Below are positions 1-11,480 of a DNA stretch of 64,000 nt, piece by piece. Under the pieces are notes generated by a model. The model was not told the DNA's origin. It worked only from the letters and a program-made list of their open reading frames with translations, and ran no database searches. Positions within the stretch are counted from its first letter, which is position 1. Each line of letters opens with the position of its first letter. The stretch is from Anthonomus grandis grandis (Eukaryota > Arthropoda > Insecta > Coleoptera > Curculionidae): contig NC_065553.1 of the NCBI RefSeq assembly GCF_022605725.1, positions 1,736,001-1,800,000 of the forward strand, read 5' to 3'. The translations under genes and the position numbers were made by a program.

Positions 1-3000
1 GGTAGTTTTTTTTTTAGGTTTTTTTAATTTCAAGCATGTGTCAACTGTCTTGAAAAATTCACTAACTTATAATTAACGTTTAAATAAAAATTGATTTTCA
101 ATTTCAGGCATTTGAGGAATTTTAATTAGGATTAAGCCTCAACTACCTAAAATAATTAATTAATTGAAGTTTAACTTAAAATTTAATTTACAATTCCAGG
201 CATTATTTTTTTTTAGCATTTATTTTTTTTTAGCATTTTTATTAAAATTATGTCTCGGAAAAAATTTTTTAACATTTTGAGCCTAACAGTACTGAATTTT
301 TAAATTTCTCTTTCTCTATAAATGATTTAGGTCTTTAAATAGAGCTAAAGATTCCAACATACCAAGATATTCAGGAATTCTTAATTATTCAGTTTGATTC
401 AATAAAATTTTACTAATTTGGATATTCAACCGTTTTTTGCTTTGGTGCACTCTTTCAATTAATAAAATTCATCGTTGAATGAATCGTTTTTGACAGTGAA
501 TTATGAGTTACTGTCTCAGGATACTATGAATCTCATTTCCAGTAATATTGTTCGTTACGAAGTGCGGTTTCTTTTGCAAGAAAACACTTTATTACCATGT
601 AAACTGATATAGAATCTGCAGGAGATGATATTTCTTTTATTTACACGAAAACCTTGCATCGTACGAAAGAAAAGCAGGTAATTAAAAATGCACCAAACTG
701 AATAAGAGAATTAATTTAAGAAAAATGAATTTTTATTTTTAGAAATAAAGATGGAAAAATGGTTTAATTTTTCATGTCTATATCCGCATTTCAAACTAAG
801 ACATCTTGTTATAGTATATATGGAATGTCTATATGTCTAAATATAAAAATGTCTATTATGTTTCTTGATACTACATATATTATCCTTATCTCAGTCTGAC
901 GTAACAGTGGCAGGACAGTAAGTTGTACCCGAAAGACACAATTTCCAGAATATTCAAAGATGCAAATAAAAAGATCTCCAAATTGAATAAAGATTATTTT
1001 TAGTTGAATCACCCAGTATTTTCAAATCCATATTGCTTATCATATAAACTACACACTCACATGTTTTTAGGAAGAGCGTAAAAAAAGACAATTTTTACAG
1101 TCATAAATCATGGAAAATCATTATTCTGATATCCGATTCGATCGTCATAATAAAATTCGGGCGCCTCGGAATCACATAAAATAAACAACTAATAAATAAA
1201 ATATACCGCTGAGGTCGTAAAAATTTGTTTATATTTGGCCAACTCGTCACGTCACAGAGAGAAATAAAATTAATGAGGGATACTCACGAAATAAAATACT
1301 TAATAAAAACGCCGGCATATGTTCATGGATTCAAATGCAAAATTCTGCTTTATTACTGAAATAAATATAAAATTCTTGATGGCAAAGCCTGTATATAATT
1401 AAATTAAATTAGCTAAAAGTAACATAACAGGATCAAGTTTAATTAGCCATAATTATACGCTAAAATCAATTATTTGTATACTTAGCATTTATTATTATCA
1501 GATGACCCAATATTATAATCTAGGTACTATGTACTTTCTCTAGATAATCTAGATACAAGATCTCAGTGCTGTAAAGGCGCGTGGAGTGTAAAGTGACGCT
1601 TTGATAGGTTGCATTTAACTTAATATTTACCGCAAATAGTTCATGCCATCTGGCAGCCTAAGCATCCAGTAAACCCAACACTCTGTTATTGCTTTGATCT
1701 TATTATCGTCAATCGATAAAATTGGACACCACAGTTTACACTTCAGGCGTATTACTTTACACACTTTTAAAATCTAAAATTATTTTTTTTAATTAATAGC
1801 CAACTTTTACCCTGCATATTAAATATACAAATGTATATGATATGATCATGGCGATCATCTGTTTTCATATCCAGAAAAAAAAATTATAATGAAATATTGG
1901 ATAAAATAAGCTTTTCGAAACATCCATAAATATGTTATGTCGTCCATAAAAGCTAAAAAAAAAAATGATGAAAGTCGTGGGGATTATAAAATCTTTAATG
2001 TAGCTGTTTGGGGAATATACTACCCCTCGTATTATTATTTATTTGAAGGGCATTTTTAGGATTTTATGTGCTATTTTATGACTTATATGTGGGTGTATTA
2101 GCATTATTGATTTTTCGAATAGGAACGGCTAAATAGGGCAATTGTGCCAAAGTTTTCGGAGATTCAATTATGCATAGGTCATCTAAATAGACAAAACAAG
2201 CATCATTTAAGTCTGATTTTCAAACCCGTTGGTAGCCGTCTCACTTGAAATTGGCCTTAAATGTTGTGAGAGATCTAATACTTTGTTTAATTTTAATTGA
2301 AAATCCAAATGCGAATAATAAATAGAACCCGAAAGTGAGTCCAAAAATTCAGCAATAGTTGAGAGAGAAAATGAAATTTTTCATCTTGAATTTGCTTAGT
2401 TGATGATCAGTAATTTATTATTACTATGTATTTTTTCCCACCTTTGGCATAAGCTTTTTTTAAAGTCAAAATTGTGGTGAAGAATAAGTATTTCATAATT
2501 GGTGATTTAATTTTATCATTTTTAACATTTTTGTTATTTGTTTATCTAACTCTTGCTTTTGGGAGTGAGGTGAATGTTAAACCTTATAGGCCTTTGGAAA
2601 CTCAAATCAATAGTATAAGACTTCAAGGTTGGTTAATTATTGTTTTTTTTAGGTTAACTCGTATTTTGAAATAGATGTAGATGAGTATATAGCGGCAAAT
2701 AGGTATAGTCTATTCATGGATTAACTTTATGAGTTCTGATCTGAAATTAAAGAAAAACTGACGAAATTACTTAATTGCTATGAATAATGAAACTAACTAC
2801 GTATAATTAAGACTAGAATTCATGGTTGAATTACATGGAATTAAAGGAAAAGATTTTTCCGGCAGTTGAAGCACTACTGAATTATCAATTTAAAAAATTC
2901 AAAAGTAAATTTAAGGTGATTGTCAATATCAGCATAAGCCAAAAAAAGTGAAATTCAAATAACAAAACTTCGTATTATTTTTCTTCTTTTGATGTCAGCA

Positions 3001-5031
3001 TTTTTGGTGCCCAACAGTGCGTGTCTAAGTGAACTTTTTTTCCATTTAAATATAATTTACAAAATGTCTTTTATGTGAAATTAATTATGTAATAATGGAT
3101 GTTATAGTTGTAATTAAATATGTAGTAAAAACACCATTTTCACTCATCAAGATGTGTCACAAAACGTAATTGTGAAACGCAACGATGCATAAAAAATGTC
3201 TCATTCTTTATATTTTTTGGTTCCTTTTGCCCATGTTTTGGCCTAAATTAGGAGGCTATCGTCAGGGTAATATAACAAAAATGTTTTTTGCTCTAATTTT
3301 AAATTAAAAAACACTCAATTGGCTGAAATTAAAGTTTAAATGGTTCAGCTGCTTGCAGACAAGGAGAAATATAAAAATTACCAATCAACTACCTGCAACA
3401 ACTGATATAGCTACTTAACTGCTTGAGTCTTAAAAAAAATAATTTACGTGATATACATTTTAATTCCAGACAGTTGAGACACAAATTCAATTATTCCAAA
3501 GCCCAAGTAACAATTTAGGTTCTAAAAAGGTTATAAATAACTCCTAGAACCTGTTTAAGAAAAATTATTGATTATGCCATTAAGCACAAACAACGTTATT
3601 TATTAGCCCGCATAACCTCCTGAAGTAAAAAAAGGCCCAGCCCTAAAGAGGTTGTCGTTGCCAATAGGCCCTGGCCAATTTGAAACCAGATTGCATATCA
3701 CAGAACCTATATAGCTAATAGAAATAACCTTTATCAAACCCGAAGATGCCTAAAAGCAACCTGTGTAGAACCTGAAAGCTTTTACGCCTACCTGTTTACA
3801 ACCCTTTAGCAAAGTCCTTTTAGACTTTTAGGTGGTTATATAGTTTGGCCTGTTCGCCGGCTTTTGGCATTTCAGATACATATTGAAGTATTAAAATTTT
3901 GCCATTTAGTTTTAAATATGGTATTTCAGAGATATCAAAGTATAAAAATCTGACCTTTTAGTTTTAAATATGATAACGCCAGGGTAAAAATAACACAACG
4001 CCAAAATAAAAAGCAATGGCGACATTTTCAGTAAGTATGACTTTATTTATATTATACTGGAATAGATGACCGATTTTCATTACGCACACCAGTTTCTTGA
4101 AAAAGTTGGGTGTAATTTAACTGTAAAACACGCGCGCCTTTGATATCTTACAAATTAAACATTATTCAGTGCCAATAAAAAAATAATATATTTTTATTTC
4201 TGAGATGCTTTAGTGATAATATGTATTTAAATGCTCCAGTGTCTTTATATATTATCTAAATTGTTTACATATTACATTATTTTTGCCTGTATTTGAATAG
4301 CTTATAAAAATGGAAGAAATAAATTTTTTCTTCAAAATAGACGCCTAGCAGGGTATGCTTTTAAGCTGCTATAATAACTTAAGTAAGTATCAAAAGCTAT
4401 GTCGTAGGACAAAAGGCTTAAAAAAATGCCAGTGGGTTTTAAAAAAAGCTAAAACAGGGCTAACTAGCATCTTCCAGGACTTATAGGCCACTTTTAATAA
4501 CCAATTAGCTGGCAAAGTCTGAGCTAATTTCAATAAATGGCTTTTAGGCATTTAGTAGAATCTATTGGCATTATTTATTACTACGCGGGATTTTTTGAGT
4601 CTTCTTTATTGCAATTCAGTTTGCGTTTGGTTTTGGTGGTTCCAGTTACTGTGAAAATAAAAGTGTGTTTTTTATCGTTCAAATTGCATACAGGGCTATA
4701 TTTAGGTACATAAAAAGGTAAGTTCATTTTAGTTCATATAATAAAGATAGGCAGAGTGATTTTGATAAGATAAATACAGATTGCTGCAAGTTTAGAGGTT
4801 ATGAGTACCAAATCATTTTTCTCTTAACACACCCATACAATATTTCAATTCAAAGTATATTAGCACCACAAAAAAATTGAAGCAATATAATGATTGTAAG
4901 ATTGTATGTATTTCCAATAAATTAATACGATGTGAATCCCCGAAAATGAACACTGTCAGATGTTATTTGCTGCCAACAATCGACGACAACCAACCTAATG
5001 CGAGGCGATCCGGTGTTGCCATGTCTTGTTG
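1..5031. other. AT-rich non-coding stretch, no gene seen
   Basis: I see no convincing coding region here. It is AT-rich with long homopolymer runs. Short reading frames (for example one at 2474-2674 with a hydrophobic stretch) lack any family resemblance. Several short phrases resembling TTCCAGGCATT or TTCCAGACAGTTGAG occur (near 107, 196 and 3472) and recur elsewhere in the window, which suggests old unclassified repeat DNA rather than genes. Confidence 0.5.
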
Positions 5032-5469
5032 CTAAACCTCTGTATTTTTATTTAAAAGTTTTAAAAGATCTTTAATGGCAACGTGTCTAATGTTATATTT
5101 CAGTGCCCAATCTTTTAAATCTTGACTAAAATCAAATTTCTTAAAGTCATCAATTTCATCATCTTCATTCCAATTCATCGATGAACTTGGTTGTTCTGAA
5201 GCCAGTTTTTCTGTTAAGCCACTGGTACTGGCATTGTGAATATCTGATTCTAGAGGATCAGGTTCAATGCCAAGACCGCCACCAGTTAAATTACGAGAAT
5301 TATCTTCTTCCGGTGTATCTATTGCAAACTAACTTTTTTTTACGTTATAATCTACCAAAATTGTCAATACTTTATTTGTCATATTTACCTGACCAGTTGT
5401 AATTAGTTGGAAATTTCGCTTCACTTTTCTTTTAAAATTACCACTTCTTACAATTTTGTGCCAAGACAT
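5032..5469 (-). CDS. Possible two-exon ORF, insect protein of unknown function (125 codons, probably truncated)
   Basis: On the minus strand an ATG at 5469 opens 27 codons (MSWHKIVRSGNFKRK...) ending at a canonical donor (CAG then GTAAAT, exon end 5389). A 60-bp gap (5329-5388) ends in AAAGTTAG, an AG acceptor, and the frame continues from 5328 for 98 codons to a TAG at 5032. The second exon is acidic and serine-rich in the middle (residues 60-95, with an EDDEIDDF stretch). It ends with a W-A-x-K-Y-N-I segment followed by a leucine-rich helix, resembling a short domain I recall from many uncharacterised insect proteins that often occur in high copy. Those usually run on past this helix, so this copy may be cut short. 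The intron and family match are inferences; codon-level intactness over 125 codons is what I see directly. No function is proposed. Confidence 0.4.
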
Positions 5470-5866
5470 CCCTAAGAATAAATGACGTAGGATTTAATAG
5501 TCGCGACCGTCCGCAAACTGTGTTTTATTGTGACTAGTTGGTTAAACCTTATCCCATAAAGTTATCTTATTATCCATATGACTTTTAGCAAGTCCTTTAG
5601 GTGTTAAAAAATGCGATATTTTCCGGAATAGGCCGTATAAAGTGCCCAATAGTTAGGCAATAAGCAGAAGACCATATGGTTCTGAATAGGTAATTTTAAT
5701 GCTAAAATCGTTCTACATTGGAATTTTGATTGCCAAATTAATGCTGAAATATAACCTCTCCAAAACCTTATTATCTCAAAACCATCAAGCCCTCGTTTAT
5801 GGCCGTAACAACGTTATTGTTGACACTTGACTAGAACTTATTAGATTTTTAATTTACTTAAGGTTC
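5470..5866. other. Intergenic, nothing recognised
   Basis: AT-rich DNA between the two-exon frame and the inverted-repeat element. No frame or repeat here can be supported. Confidence 0.5.
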
Positions 5867-7312
5867 CTATACTCTATTTCAGAAGTGTGTAGAGCAATAA
5901 AACCTCATTAGGTATGCAAAAGTGGTACCTGGTGATCCACCAATATTTTATGCCACTACCTTAGTTGGGTATTAGTTTCAATGTAAAATTCTTTCTTTTC
6001 GTTGATTGCAGGTAGTGCCACCCGGTTTTGGGTTAATTTATGAGTTTTGCCCATTGTTACCCACTGATAAACATTGAAAACGGTTCGCCAAAGGCGTGCA
6101 ACTGGGACTTGTTTTTTACCTTATAATTAATGTACATACTTAAATTCTATTTTATTTTAGAAAGTTACTTTTGTTTAAATGGAAAAATATATTTTTCACA
6201 AATTTATTGAACATAATATGTAGAGTAAAACAGTTGAAAATGTCACTTTTTGAACAGTGTATAACAATTTTAAATTATAATAGATTGTAGTCTTCTTCGT
6301 CATCTGACGAACTGTCATCACCTCTTGACATTATAATTAAAGGATCGACTGTCTGATCGATGAGGTTGTCAAGATCCCACATTTTGTCCTCTTGCTTAAT
6401 TACATGCTGGACTGCTTTTCGCCAATTCTCTGGTGTCGCTTCCGTAATGGCTTGATCAAACAGTAGCTTAACATCTTTCATTTTAAAAGTCGTGTTTTGT
6501 CTTGCTACAAATCCTTTTACCTGCGCCCATATCAGTTCTATAGGATTTAGTTCGCAATGATATGGCGGTAAGCGCAGTACAGTTATATTATATTTTTCGG
6601 CTATACCTTCCACGGCGTATTTCATGAAACGAGCTCCATTAAAATTTTGTCTAGGGTGGGTATTTCCTTTTTAAAATAAAAAGAGTGAACTTTTCTTCGA
6701 ATTATACATTTAGCATTTTCATCAAGGACTTTTGTAGGTCGTCCTGGCTTTTGCTTGGGAGATTCCACTTGACCTGCTACTTTTCTTTCCCGCAACAATT
6801 TGAAAATGGTGGACTTTCCAATTCCACTCATTCGAGAACATTTTTCAACAATTTCTTGCACAGTAAAACTAGGGTAATCGTGTTTTATGCAATCATGTAC
6901 ATTTAAAATAATAACTTTTCACTCAGCGATAGTGGAGAATTTTTAGTACGTATCTTTTCGTTGGACTGAATACCTCAATTTTTTAAATATTGGGATAATA
7001 ATAATGTGATTACACTACAGCGTAGCAGTGACTACTAACGTTTAAAATATGATTTAAAAGTATTTATAGTCGGTATATATTGCCTGACCCCATTTTTGCA
7101 TGTTACAAAGCGTTAAAAGATAGGTACCTATACAAAAGGATTAAAAGTATTTATTTAGTATTTAATCTCTTTCAAAATAAAGGCATTTAATCCGTGAAAA
7201 TTAAATTCATAAATATTATAAGTACCTGCGCCAATGAACTACCACGAAATGTAGCCAAACAGAACGGAATTCCCCAGTTTATTGCTCTATACACTTCTGA
7301 AATAGAGTATAG
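5867..7312 (-). mobile_element. Deleted Tc1/mariner-like (IS630 superfamily) element with 35-bp inverted ends
   Basis: Positions 5867-5901 and 7278-7312 form an inverted repeat (outer sequence CTATACTCTATTTCAGAAGT) with one mismatch over 35 bp. Between them lies a broken DDE transposase on the minus strand. The bases next to the ends give a possible direct TTC on both sides, but the target duplication is not certain. At 1446 bp the element is shorter than an intact copy of this kind would be, because the middle of the transposase is missing. Confidence 0.7.
6275..6918 (-). pseudogene. DDE transposase remnant (HTH part and C-terminal part, catalytic middle deleted)
   Basis: The 5' part (about 6918-6625) reads a DNA-binding N-terminus: a helix-turn-helix-like segment with GIGKSTIFKLLRERK, then the QKPGRPTK linker typical of Tc1-like transposases. 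The 3' part (6625-6275) reads the C-terminal DDE block RLPPYHCELNPIELIWAQVK, which carries the third acidic residue (the E of NPIE), followed by an acidic serine-rich tail. The section that should carry the first two catalytic aspartates is absent, and the two halves are in different frames. It is recognisable as a member of a DDE_3-type family widespread in arthropods and cannot be active. Confidence 0.75.
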
Positions 7313-8610
7313 TTCCTATTAGCATAAAATGTAACCTAAATAGTTCCATCAAGCAAGCCAATGACTATTGCAGAACCTTGGTGCGGCTAAAAGGCAACTT
7401 TAAAAACCAACTGCTTGAGAAAATGTTACTTGGGAGGAGTCTTATTATTCCAAGCAGTTGATAATCTATTTTTTCATACTTATAATAACACTATTAAAGC
7501 AAGTCTCGTTTTTTTTCCTCTAGCTTATTCGTCCAGGCAGTTCATATCATTCTTTTGGAATTTCTTCTTTTTACAATTTCAAACAGTTAAGTCATAATTT
7601 CTTTTGAGAACATTTATGCAGAAATGTTTTCTTAATACGATTCTTATTGTTTCACCAGAATAGTCTAAGTAGTTTTTGAAATATTCAGCTTTGAAGTAAA
7701 TGCTCACCTCGAAGATCCAACATACTTTTTGGACCCTACTTGATTTGAAAAATTGTAGACGTCTGCACGTCGTTGTTTTAAGTGTAAATTACTACTGCTA
7801 CCATCTACAGTAAAAAAATACGTTGTAAAATTAGCAGAGTTTTACAATAGTTGCGATACAGGTGCAGTACGTCAAAGTTTGGTCGAAAATAAACGTCGTT
7901 GCAAAACCAACTAAATTGTACACTGAAAACAACGTTGCGACTAGTGAAAATAAGAGTAATCTTAACTTAGGTGACTGCAAATTGTTACTTGGGTTACCAT
8001 TGTAAGACGTGAGTTTATTTTACTGATTATATTTCATCTGATATGTAAAATTACGGGCTGTCTTTGAGAAACTTTAAGTTTTATATTTTAAGAGGTTCAT
8101 CGGAGATGGCAGAAATAAACGGGAATAGCACACATGTGTAGGTAGAAAGGTCAGATCGGAGAAAGTTATATTATGTTGGAATGTTAGTCTCTGCAAAATG
8201 TCAAACACATCGGCGATGACATCATTTATCAGTATAATGAAAGTAATATTTAAATGCGCATCCTTCCGTGCTAAATGTAGTTATTTGATACCTTGATACG
8301 TAAAACAACGCTAGCTAGTGTAAGTGGGAGAGTTGTGTGCCGCAAACACAGAGTTGCGGCACCTGGTATTATTTTGTAGTCTGTGTAATTGGCCATTATA
8401 TCAGTGTATTGTTTTGTGGAGTGTTTGCAACCGCTATCACATCAACATGATTTTTAATGCTGGACTTTAATACCTGGATTGGAGAACAACTTTTTAACAA
8501 GGTCCACTGATGTTTATAATTTGAAGGATGTTAGTCTCATTGATATTTTTATGGTGTTGTGTACAGGTGTTATAAACCTGAAATAGATTTGTGTAAACCC
8601 ATTTCACTTT
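7313..8610. other. Intergenic, nothing recognised
   Basis: No coding region can be supported. Phrases resembling TTCCAAGCAGTTGA and TCCAGGCAGTT recur near 7448 and 7532, as in the first kilobases. The stretch from about 8040 to 8600 is slightly richer in GC but has no open frame. Confidence 0.45.
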
Positions 8611-8677
8611 TATTTAACATTTGCAATAACTAGGGTAAAATATAAAACTATTTAACATTTGCACTAACTAGGGTAAA
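8611..8677. repeat. Short tandem duplication (period 38 bp) at a LINE 3' end
   Basis: Two near-identical copies of a unit beginning TATTTAACATTTGCA start at 8611 and 8649. They lie directly beyond the stop codon of the minus-strand LINE fragment, so they are best read as part of its 3' tail. Confidence 0.6.
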
Positions 8678-9210
8678 TAATGACCCTCAATTTTTGTTTT
8701 TAAATTTTGCGGTAAAATCTTAAGAATTTTCGAAAGCAAAAATAATATATTTCTTTGCAAATGAGATTTGTTAAAAAAATATGATTGTATTTCATTATTT
8801 CTTTTAGAACGGGTGCTATAATGATAGCACCCGTTCAAATTAAGCTCAGTGAAATTATGTTTTATTTTTTTGTAGAAATAAAGACTTGTACTTACAAGTA
8901 ATCCTCTTAGGTTTAAAACATTAAATTTAGAATAAAGATTAATTGTAGGGTACTGGATATTTTTATATAGAATTATCTTTATGATTTTGTTTTGGCACAC
9001 CTTTAAAATCTGCAATGCAGTTTCGCGAAGACCACCCCAAATTGGTAAACAGTATCTTAAAATATACTCTACAAGGGAATTATAAACTATTTTTATTGTT
9101 TTTCCCTTTAGAATGTTTCGAAGCTGGTAAAATTTGTAATATAGTTGTCGAAGTTTTACATAGTTTCGATAGCGTGCTTATTCCAGCGAAGATGTTGACC
9201 AATATATAAT
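8668..9210 (-). pseudogene. LINE (non-LTR retrotransposon) 3' fragment, RT thumb and C-terminal region
   Basis: The frame from 9015 down to 8668 continues upstream without a start and reads the region just after the reverse-transcriptase palm: an IVYNSLVEYILRYCLPIWGG block (the Y-S-L-x-x-x-x-L-x-Y-C-x-x-x-W-G pattern of Jockey/CR1-like LINEs), then an LQ-x-x-x-NK-x-IK-x-IL segment and the CYHYSTRSK motif near the C-terminus. An upstream stop near 9160 and a probable frameshift show decay. Only about the last 180 residues remain, as expected for a 5'-truncated LINE. The clade is not certain. Confidence 0.75.
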
Positions 9211-10504
9211 GTTGAAATAAATAGAAATATATTTATTGATCATTTCAGTATATTAACTACACCCCAATTTAAAAGTTCTTCGAATTGACCTGTTTGCCAA
9301 AAGAAAAACGAACGAATATTACCGTTTATTAATAAAACTTTTTATGAAAAGCAACTTGGTCTTTTGCCTGACTGAAAATCAAAATTAATTAACCCTTTTA
9401 GTAGTACTTCTTCTTTCAAAGCAACATTCAACTAATTGAAATTCCCGGGGAGTACACGGAACGTCGAGTCCTTCAAACCCAAGACAAACTGTTTTTCTCG
9501 CTTTACTTTTTAATATTCTCCTTTCATCTGGATGGCTGGCGTCGCGGCAGCAGTCAGCTTATTCATAGCTGATTTAACAGCGCTGTCCTTTTCAGCTTTA
9601 TAATATTTCATGGTGTACAGTGCGGAGGCCGGCATGAGCATATTATTGCGCCCCGCGCCCTTTTAATACGCCAGGTCAAACAATGGACCGGAATTACAAT
9701 GCCGAGCCCACCCCCTTTATTCTTCCTAAATAAATTACAGGATGCGTTTATTGTAGATATCTGTACGTGTGCGGCCTACCGCTTTTGTTTACTTTAATTA
9801 TTTTAATAACAAAAAAAAATGCATAATGTTAAACCATCTATTAATTAATATAGTTATGTTGGATTTAACAAGCTGAAACTCGATTTCATCAACGCTCTAC
9901 TAAAACTAGCTTTTAATGCTCAAGGTGGCTATTCTCAATAATCATTAATTCAGGATAAGTGGGGTCATCTGTAGAAAAAATTAGTATACTTTTAAATCCT
10001 GAAGAGATCATTGGAGGATTCCAGGCCTAAAAACTTGCTTACCCAAAGATCACAACGGGGCATTTTTCAAAATATCGAGTTTTTTAAGACCCAGTAATCA
10101 AAAATGTTGATCGATGGTAAAATTCTTACCGACTTCAAAGTTCAACATTTTCAAAAATATGTGACATATTTTAATCAAATGAAAAAAACTAAATTTTCTA
10201 ATTAAAATAACGGCAAGGTAAAAGTTAATCCTATAGTTTCAATAAATATGTCTGAAATAGATATACACAACGACTAAGTATGGCTATTCGAACAAAGTAG
10301 ATGTATTTAACACCGCTCCCATAAATAGTAAAAATAGTGGTTTTAGAGTGAAAATTGTTAGGTAAATCTTTGTCCATCAGTTCTGTGTTGCATAGTAAAC
10401 AATAACATTACTTTATTATGACAAATAATTGCTTTTTAACACGCTTTTATTAGCTCGGGTTGTATCTATGTATTTATGTAACGAAATCTTTAGATCAAAT
10501 CAAA
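9211..10504. other. Intergenic, with a relatively GC-rich patch at about 9440-9740
   Basis: No open frame is convincing on either strand. The patch at 9440-9740 is clearly richer in G and C than its surroundings (runs such as CGCCCCGCGCCC) and has no reading I recognise. Around 10080-10190 there is a degenerate copy of the unit that is tandemly repeated at 15.9-16.3 kb. Confidence 0.45.
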
Positions 10505-11480
10505 TAGACTATTACAACCATATAAACTATGATCTCTTGAAAACAGAGTTTGTCAGCTCAGGATTAGTCAGAAGTCTTAGGTACAGAGGATCCTGAAAAA
10601 GCCACAAACTCCTTTTTGGAAATTTTTAAAAAGTCCTTGCAAAATGTCACCTAAAGACGCCTCATGAAATACTCAAAACACAAAAAAATTAAGGAATGGA
10701 TTACAACTGGTTTGATTACTTCTATAAAACATAGAGATATACTTAAAAATAAACTTAAAAAGATTACTGAAGAACAAAACACTATTTATAAAATTTATCA
10801 AAATAAACTAAATAATTTAATTAAAAAACAGAAATTTAACTTTTATAAGGATCAAATAGAAAGCTTTAGAAAAAATTATATGGTTATAGCAGATGCAACA
10901 AATGAAAAAAGTAAAGCAAAGTCTTCCAATCATGCGTTTGTAAATGAAAATAATCACAGTTTTCCAAGTACTCTTGGAATGGAAAATTATTGCAATACAT
11001 ATTTTAATAACATTGGTGTGGAAATGGACAAAAAAAAATTACAAATACAAATTACCCTCAAACTGTAAAAGAAACGCCTCAAAAATCTTTATATTTAAAG
11101 CCAGTAACGAAAAACGAACTTGTCAAACAAATATTTACATTAAAAAACGATAGTTCCCCAGGAAAGGATGGAATTTCTGCACGAATTATTAAATATGTAC
11201 CTATAGAAATAATTAAACTTCTAATGTATATTATTAATTTAATTTTTAAAACAAGTATTATACCTAGTCATTTTAAAGAATCCATAATTACCCCAATTTA
11301 TAAAAGCGGAGAAAAAATAAAATTCAGAATTATCGTCCTATTAGTTTGATAAGAAATTTTTCAAAAATTTGTGGAAAGTGCCTAAAGGACAGACTGGTAA
11401 CATTTCTTGAAAAAAATATCATACTCTCACCAAATCAGTTTGGATTTTCAAAGGGTTTAAGTACGGCAGATGTATGTATT

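Noticed and set aside
2474..2674. Short ORF with a hydrophobic, membrane-like stretch
   Set aside because: In AT-rich DNA, random frames are rich in F, L and I; no start context, splice site or family similarity supports a gene.
8807..8836. Perfect 13-bp hairpin GAACGGGTGCTAT/ATAGCACCCGTTC
   Set aside because: It lies within the LINE C-terminal motif CYHYSTRSK and is explained by the codons there; no terminator-like role is expected in this context.
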